Source of the DNA: Nocardioides sp.
Lineage (GTDB): Bacteria > Actinomycetota > Actinomycetes > Propionibacteriales > Nocardioidaceae
Assembly (NCBI RefSeq): GCF_004803405.1
Contig: NZ_SSXI01000144.1
Coordinates: 1 to 64,000 of the forward strand
Length of the DNA: 64,000 nt
Reading direction: 5' to 3'
In this document: positions 59,461-64,000 of the stretch, piece after piece
Layout: each line of letters opens with the position of its first letter
Numbering within the stretch: the stretch's first letter is position 1
Program-made: the position numbers and the translations under genes
Notes under the pieces: generated by a model
Seen by the model: only the letters and a program-made list of their open reading frames with translations
Databases searched by the model: none
What the model was told of the DNA's origin: nothing

Positions 59461-60195
59461 GTGAGCACTCTTCTGCTCCTGACCAGCGCCTTGCAACCCT
59501 CTGCCGAGGTCCTGCCCGGTCTGGCCCTCCTCGGCCACCATGTCAAGATCCTGCCCGCCGAGGGCAGCGCGCTGCTCGAGGCACCGGAGTCCGACCTGGT
59601 TCTGGTCGACGGCCGGCACGACCTGGCGAGCTCGCGCGACCTGTGCCGTCTGATCCGGACCACGGGCACCGACATCCCCGTCATCCTGGTCGCGACCGAG
59701 GGTGGCCTGGCCGTCGTCGCCCACGACTGGGGTATGGACGACGTCGTCCTGCACACCTGCGGCCCCGCCGAGCTCGAGGCCCGGATCAAGCTGGCCATCG
59801 GTCGGCTGGCGGCCGCCCGTGAGGCGGCCGATCCCGAGGCCCACGTCATCCGCTCCGGTGAGGTCGTCGTGGACGACGCCACCTACACCGCGAAGGTGGG
59901 CGGCCGCGTGCTGGACCTGACCTTCAAGGAGTTCGAGCTCCTGAAGTTCCTCGCCCAGCACCCGGGCCGGGTCTTCAGCCGCCAGCAGCTGCTGCAGGAG
60001 GTGTGGGGCTACGACTACTTCGGTGGCACCCGCACCGTCGACGTTCACGTCCGGCGACTCCGCGCGAAGCTCGGCCCTGAGAACGAGACGCTGATCGGCA
60101 CCGTGCGCAATGTCGGCTACCGGTTCGTACTGCCGTCCAAGGACGCGGAGGCAGCCGCGGCCCGAGTGCCCGAGCGCGACGACGTCGGCGCCTGA
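59461..60195 (+). CDS. glnR: GlnR-type response regulator of nitrogen metabolism
   Basis: The 244-residue OmpR-family protein has an N-terminal receiver-like domain ([40 protein letters not shown]). The C-terminal winged helix contains [40 protein letters not shown] and [19 protein letters not shown]. It closely resembles Streptomyces GlnR and Mycobacterium tuberculosis Rv0818. Orphan GlnR proteins act without a paired kinase to control nitrogen assimilation genes. GAGGAGA precedes the GTG start. It is followed by mshD, as in mycobacteria. Confidence 0.9.
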   Translation: MSTLLLLTSALQPSAEVLPGLALLGHHVKILPAEGSALLEAPESDLVLVDGRHDLASSRDLCRLIRTTGTDIPVILVATEGGLAVVAHDWGMDDVVLHTCGPAELEARIKLAIGRLAAAREAADPEAHVIRSGEVVVDDATYTAKVGGRVLDLTFKEFELLKFLAQHPGRVFSRQQLLQEVWGYDYFGGTRTVDVHVRRLRAKLGPENETLIGTVRNVGYRFVLPSKDAEAAAARVPERDDVGA

Positions 60196-60211
60196 GACGG
60201 TCCGCGTCCGA

Positions 60212-60228
60212 GCGGCCCGGGGGGCCGC
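60212..60228 (+). terminator. Short hairpin after glnR
   Basis: GCGGCC and GGCCGC form a six-bp stem with a five-base loop, 16 bases after the glnR stop. It is a weak terminator candidate just ahead of the mshD promoter. Confidence 0.3.
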
Positions 60229-60230
60229 GA

Positions 60231-60236
60231 TAACGT
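60231..60236 (+). promoter_or_regulatory. -10 box of mshD, leaderless
   Basis: TAACGT lies six bases before the mshD GTG at 60243. Confidence 0.4.
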
Positions 60237-60242
60237 CGAGGC

Positions 60243-61103
60243 GTGGCTCCCGACGACCTGCTCCTGGTCGGTGACGACGCTCTTGCCGCCGTCACCGAGG
60301 TGCGCCGAGCCTGCGCCGAGCACGACGGCGCGGACCCTCTCGACGAGGCCGCCCACCTCCGGCTGAAGCACGACGGCCTGGCCGGCACCGACGCGTGGGT
60401 GACACGTGACGGCTTCGCTCTGCGCAGGGGGGCCGAGGTGGACCTGGCCGTGGCGCCACCCGCCCGGGAGAACGGTCTCGGCGGCCGACTCGCGGAGTTG
60501 GCGTGCCTGGAGCCGGGAAAGATCAGCGCGTGGTCGCACGGTGACCACCCCGCCGCCGCCCGCCTGGCCGACCGGCTCGGCTTCGCCCGCGAGCGGGAGC
60601 TGTGGGTGATGCGCCGGCCGTCGGCCCTCCCCCTTCCCCCGGTGGATCCGCCGCCGGGCGTGCTCATTCGTGACTACGGAGATCGCGACGCCGCCGCCCT
60701 GCTGGAGGTGAACGGGGCCGCGTTCGCACACCATCCCGAGCAGGGCGCAATGGACCAGGCCGGGCTCGCGGAGCGGATGGCAGAGCCCTGGTTCGACCCC
60801 GCCGGCCTCCTCCTGGCCGTGGGTGACGACGGCGAGCTGCTGGGCTTCCACTGGACCAAGCAGCACGACGATGCGACCGGCGAGGTCTACGTCATCGGCA
60901 TCTCGCCCGCCGCACAGGGCCACGGCCTCGGGCGCGTCCTCACCCTCGCGGGCCTTCACCATCTCGCCGCCCGAGGCGTGGATCAGGTGCTGCTCTACGT
61001 CGAGTCCGACAACTCCGCAGCGCTGCGGCTCTACGACGGCCTCGGCTTCACGCACGCCGCAGCGGACACCCACGTGCAGTACCGACGAGCAGGACGATCT
61101 TGA
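60243..61103 (+). CDS. mshD: Mycothiol synthase
   Basis: MshD acetylates Cys-GlcN-inositol with acetyl-CoA, the last step of mycothiol, the main thiol of Actinobacteria. The 286-residue protein is a tandem of two GNAT domains. The first covers about residues 1-130 (DLAVAPPARENGLGGRLAEL). The active one is in the second half, with GEVYVIGISPAAQGHGLGRVL, the acetyl-CoA loop, then LYVESDNSAALRLYDGLGF. The GTG at 60243 is six bases behind a TAACGT box. It follows glnR as Rv0819 follows Rv0818. Confidence 0.93.
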   Translation: MAPDDLLLVGDDALAAVTEVRRACAEHDGADPLDEAAHLRLKHDGLAGTDAWVTRDGFALRRGAEVDLAVAPPARENGLGGRLAELACLEPGKISAWSHGDHPAAARLADRLGFARERELWVMRRPSALPLPPVDPPPGVLIRDYGDRDAAALLEVNGAAFAHHPEQGAMDQAGLAERMAEPWFDPAGLLLAVGDDGELLGFHWTKQHDDATGEVYVIGISPAAQGHGLGRVLTLAGLHHLAARGVDQVLLYVESDNSAALRLYDGLGFTHAAADTHVQYRRAGRS

Positions 61104-61132
61104 ACATCACCCCCAACTCAGCACAGCCTGAG

Positions 61133-61138
61133 TAGATT
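61133..61138 (+). promoter_or_regulatory. -10 box of the acidic membrane protein gene, leaderless
   Basis: TAGATT lies eight bases before the ATG at 61147 and supports that start over the TTG at 61138. Confidence 0.45.
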
Positions 61139-61146
61139 TGCCTCCT

Positions 61147-63441
61147 ATGAGCTCTGTCACCGACGGCGAGCCGGGGCCTGAGGGCGGCCGGCTGGCTGAC
61201 GCGCGTCGCGGACGCGGCCGGGGACGGAGAGGTCACCACTGGCGCAGCGACGACGAGGGTGCCCCGGTCGCCGGGGAGCTCGACCCCGACGAGGTCGAGG
61301 CCCTGCTACGCCTCGGGTCCACGTCCGAGGAGAGTGATCGTCGTCCGGAGGACGCGGCGGCCGACGCACCGGGTGTCGCGAAGTCCCGGGCCGAGGATGC
61401 CGAGAGCATCTCCTCCCGCGTCAGCGGGCGGCTTGGCGACGCCCCCGCGCTGCCCGCCGACACCGGCGAGGTCAACTGGGGAGTGCTGGTGACTCCGGCC
61501 GAGGATGACCGGCCGCCGACGCCGGAGCCGGCCGACGTCGGCGCCGACAACACCGACGCCGCCGCCGAGTGGGCTCGCCTGATCGAGCGGTCCGCAGGCC
61601 GGTCGGACGACTTCGCCGCCGAGGAGAGCGAGGTCGCCGCCGAGGAGGCCGAGCCGCAGCTCGACCAGCCCGCGCGGCAGCGGAGCGAGGAGTCAGCCGA
61701 GGAGCGGGTCATCGCCGACGCTGTCGAAGGCGGCTTCGCCGAGCCGATCCCGGCGGTTCAGCCCAAGGGGCTCGCCCGGTTCCGCCGGCGACCCACGGCC
61801 TCCGGTTCCCTGCCGAAGCTCCACACGCGGGCCGGATCCGACTTCGCCGACCCGCCGCTGCTCGACGAGCCCATTCCCGACGTCGACGGGCCGAGCGAGG
61901 TCGTCAAGCGCCCGGCCGAGGTGCTGTCGCACACGCACGTCGAGCTCGAGGCGCAGTCGCACCCGGACGTGGACGAGATCCCGACCGACGCTGAGCGCGC
62001 CGCCGCCGAGGAGGCAGCCGCCGAGCACAGCGGGACCGTCCAGCGGCTGCGCGCCGAGCTGGTCGAGATCCAGCAGCAGGCCCTGGAGCTCGCTCGGGCC
62101 AGGCTCGAGGCGGAGGCGGCGGCGGCCGAGCAGGCCTACGCCCGCGCCGAGGCGGAGGCGCGCGCCGCCGAGTACCTCGAGAAGGTCGCCGAGATCCGGG
62201 CGCGCATGGTGGCCGACGGCGACCCCGTCGTCGACACTCCTGGCCCTACCGCCAGCTCGGCCGGCGCGATCGGCGTCACCCTCACGCCTCCCCTCGACGA
62301 GTCTCCCGTCGAGGAGCCCGCGGTGGAGGCGACGTCGGGAACCGACGTGCCCGACCGGACCTGGGAGATCGACCCGCAGGAGGCAGCGCCCGAACTCGTC
62401 GATGAGTCCGCGGGTGCCGACGCGCCGCCTGTCCCGACCGGGGCGCCCGACGTGCACATCGATCCCCAGCCGTCGCTCGTCGAGCGTTGGCGTTCCGGGG
62501 CGACGACGCCTCCTACGACCGACGACACCGACGACATCGACGACATCGAGGACGCCGACTTCGAGACAGTCGAGGACCCGCTCGACGACGCTCTCGAGGA
62601 GTCGCTCGAGGATGCGGAGCCGGTCCTGGTGGAGGCGCCCAGCCTGCTCGATCAGTGGCGCGCCACCGCCACCAGCGTCGAGCCCGCGACACATCTCGAA
62701 GGCGTCGACGAGCCCATCGATGGGCCCGCCGATGGGCCCACCGACGACCCAACCGAGGCCCCGTACGACGTCGAGGCCTACGCCGAGGCCGAGGACGAAG
62801 CCGAGGTCGAGGCGGAACCGGAGCCGGTCGCGACACCCGAGCCGGACGCCGAGCCCGATGCCGAGCCGGACGCCGAGCCCGAGGCCGATGCCGATGCCGA
62901 GCCGGATGCCGAGTCCGCGATCGAGCCCGAGTCGCTCGTCAAGCTCGTCGCGGCACGAGCGGCGGAGGTGGTGCCACCGAAGCCGGCCGCGGCGCCCGCG
63001 GTGGCGGTCAAGCGCATCCCCTTCCACTCCCGGCGCGGCAACGGCAGCCTGCCGTGGATCGCGACGATCGCCGCCCTGGCCTGCGCCTTCGTCGTCGGTC
63101 GGATGGCGTATCTCGGCACCCTGTGGGACGACGTCCCGCTCAGCGTCACGATGACGGTCGTCGCCACGATCCTGCTGGGTTTCGCCCTCAAGGCCGGCAA
63201 CTCCGCGCGTAGCGTGCACCTCGACGAGTCGGGCATCTTGAAGGTCACCGTCGGTGACATGAACAGCCGGTTCGACCTCACCAGCCCGAACACGAGGATC
63301 GAGCAGACAGGTGCGCCGGGCCAGCGGAACTGGCGGGTCTCGATCCTCCGACGCAGCATGTCTCCGGTCACCATCGACTCCCGCATGGTCGACCCGCACA
63401 TCTTCATGAAGGCCCTTCGCCAGTGGCGACCGGACCTCTAG
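61147..63441 (+). CDS. Acidic, low-complexity membrane protein with C-terminal conserved domain
   Basis: This 764-residue protein has a long acidic, Glu/Asp/Pro/Ala-rich cytoplasmic region with a basic island (FRRRPTASGSLPK) and a coiled-coil stretch (residues about 295-350, AELVEIQQQALELARARLEA). The tandem acidic units EPDAEPDAEPDAEP lie near residue 570. Two membrane helices follow (WIATIAALACAFVVGRMAYL, LSVTMTVVATILLGFALKAG). A C-terminal domain of about 85 residues contains LDESGILKVTVGDMNSRFDL and ends near SRMVDPHIFMKALRQW. The same helix pair and end domain recur in the next gene. I recognise no family. Codon use is ordinary for this genome. Confidence 0.8.
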   Translation: MSSVTDGEPGPEGGRLADARRGRGRGRRGHHWRSDDEGAPVAGELDPDEVEALLRLGSTSEESDRRPEDAAADAPGVAKSRAEDAESISSRVSGRLGDAPALPADTGEVNWGVLVTPAEDDRPPTPEPADVGADNTDAAAEWARLIERSAGRSDDFAAEESEVAAEEAEPQLDQPARQRSEESAEERVIADAVEGGFAEPIPAVQPKGLARFRRRPTASGSLPKLHTRAGSDFADPPLLDEPIPDVDGPSEVVKRPAEVLSHTHVELEAQSHPDVDEIPTDAERAAAEEAAAEHSGTVQRLRAELVEIQQQALELARARLEAEAAAAEQAYARAEAEARAAEYLEKVAEIRARMVADGDPVVDTPGPTASSAGAIGVTLTPPLDESPVEEPAVEATSGTDVPDRTWEIDPQEAAPELVDESAGADAPPVPTGAPDVHIDPQPSLVERWRSGATTPPTTDDTDDIDDIEDADFETVEDPLDDALEESLEDAEPVLVEAPSLLDQWRATATSVEPATHLEGVDEPIDGPADGPTDDPTEAPYDVEAYAEAEDEAEVEAEPEPVATPEPDAEPDAEPDAEPEADADAEPDAESAIEPESLVKLVAARAAEVVPPKPAAAPAVAVKRIPFHSRRGNGSLPWIATIAALACAFVVGRMAYLGTLWDDVPLSVTMTVVATILLGFALKAGNSARSVHLDESGILKVTVGDMNSRFDLTSPNTRIEQTGAPGQRNWRVSILRRSMSPVTIDSRMVDPHIFMKALRQWRPDL
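62836..62920 (+). repeat. Tandem acidic EPDA-type repeats
   Basis: Short units encoding Glu-Pro-Asp-Ala recur in near-identical copies in the acidic region of the membrane protein. In-frame 12-18-bp repeats of this kind can expand or contract. Confidence 0.6.
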
Positions 63442-64000
63442 GCACCGACCCCGCGGACTCCCTCCGCTCGGAGCGAGACGTCCTGGCGCGCCGCTGCGCT
63501 GACGCGGAGGAGCAGATCCAGCGTCTGACCACCGAGCTCGAGCAGGCGCGTGCACAGCTCGCCGCCTACGAGTCTGAGGGCACCGCCGGGATCTCCCTCC
63601 TCTCCGGACAGCCGGCCTCCTCCGACCGCCTCACCGGGGACGGCAGCGACCCGCGCGTCCTGTCTCTGTTCCTGGCCGCCACAGCGGTGGTCGCCGCGAT
63701 GGTCGCCTTCCTGGCACTCGTCAACGGCAAGCTCGGCACGCCCTTCGGGGTGGTGATGGTGCTGCTCACCATCGGTCTGGTCTGGGGCGCGGCCCGCAGC
63801 CGGGTCGTCCCGGTGGAGGTCAGCGTCGTCCGCGGGGTCGTGTACGTCGTGCAGGGTGAGGCCAGCCACCGCTTCGACCTCCGCAAGGAGCACACCCAGG
63901 TGCAGATGGTCGGACAGCCCGACGACCCGGGCTGGTCCGTCCGGTTCCCGCGACGCCACATGGAGCCGGTCGTGATCGACCGCACGATGGTCGACCCGCA
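63423..64000 (+). CDS. Membrane protein paralogue with the same C-terminal domain, partial
   Basis: The frame opens at GTG 63423, overlapping the preceding gene by 19 bases, and stays open to the window end. The product has an N-terminal coiled coil (RCADAEEQIQRLTTELEQAR), two membrane helices (FLAATAVVAAMVAFLALVNG, FGVVMVLLTIGLVWGAARSR) and the start of the conserved domain (GEASHRFDLRKEHTQVQMVG, VVIDRTMVDP). This matches the C-terminal third of the gene before it in order and motifs, so the two are tandem paralogues that may pair in the membrane. No function is known to me. Confidence 0.75.
   Translation, partial: MATGPLGTDPADSLRSERDVLARRCADAEEQIQRLTTELEQARAQLAAYESEGTAGISLLSGQPASSDRLTGDGSDPRVLSLFLAATAVVAAMVAFLALVNGKLGTPFGVVMVLLTIGLVWGAARSRVVPVEVSVVRGVVYVVQGEASHRFDLRKEHTQVQMVGQPDDPGWSVRFPRRHMEPVVIDRTMVDP

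Overview
The window is high-GC actinobacterial DNA, probably from a Nocardioides-like member of the Propionibacteriales or a close relative. The lineage markers are a mycothiol synthase (mshD), an orphan response regulator of GlnR type, glucosyl-3-phosphoglycerate synthase next to a FolP2-type dihydropteroate synthase homologue, an HbhA-like lysine-rich surface protein beside its XRE regulator, a DUF1416/CysA2 sulfurtransferase pair, frequent GTG/TTG starts, and many start codons placed 6-8 nt behind a TANNNT -10 box (leaderless mRNAs). No rRNA, tRNA, CRISPR array, complete insertion sequence, integrase or origin is visible.

Layout. 0-6.2 kb: folP2/gpgS, a small NTF2-like/MarR pair, and a galE-amidase-baeRF operon. 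6.4-12.5 kb: nucleotide-sugar supply and chain initiation (polyprenyl-phosphate sugar-phosphate transferase, rmlA, rmlB, an rmlC-rmlD fusion, manA). 12.5-14.0 kb: DUF2516, HbhA-like and XRE genes. 14.1-21.6 kb: sulfate activation (an APS kinase fused to a low-molecular-weight protein tyrosine phosphatase, a TauE/SafE permease, cysD, cysN), interleaved with UDP-glucose dehydrogenase and a DUF4143 protein. 21.6-22.4 kb is gene-free. 22.4-33.2 kb: polysaccharide cluster A, with a PAPS-type sulfotransferase convergent to an eight-gene minus-strand operon (DUF4012, BY-kinase, two GT4, flippase, GT2, GT4, O-antigen polymerase/ligase). Much of cluster A looks less GC-rich than its surroundings.

33.3-39.5 kb is mostly conserved chromosomal genes: a secreted protein; an overlapping nitrobindin-Fur-TagD-YgfZ operon; DsrE; dtd; DUF4395 and thioredoxin; and a DUF1416/sulfurtransferase operon led by a cysteine-rich leader peptide. 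39.6-59.0 kb: polysaccharide cluster B, with a second DUF4012/BY-kinase pair, GT61, two tandem paralogous glycosyltransferases, methyltransferases, a flippase, two SGNH hydrolases, GDP-mannose dehydratase/epimerase genes, GT4 enzymes, a short sugar-phosphate transferase and a second O-antigen polymerase/ligase. 59.0-64.0 kb returns to conserved genes (moaD, glnR, mshD) and ends in two tandem membrane proteins sharing a C-terminal domain; the second runs off the window.

How the genes may work together (inference). UDP-, dTDP- and GDP-sugars made by galE, ugd, rmlABCD, manA, gmd and relatives feed two Wzx/Wzy-type assembly lines. Each line has its own flippase, polymerase/ligase candidate, BY-kinase and DUF4012 protein. 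CysD, CysN and the APS kinase make PAPS for the sulfotransferase, which suggests that polysaccharide A is sulfated. The only tyrosine phosphatase seen in the window is fused to the APS kinase, which could tie sulfate activation to BY-kinase dephosphorylation.
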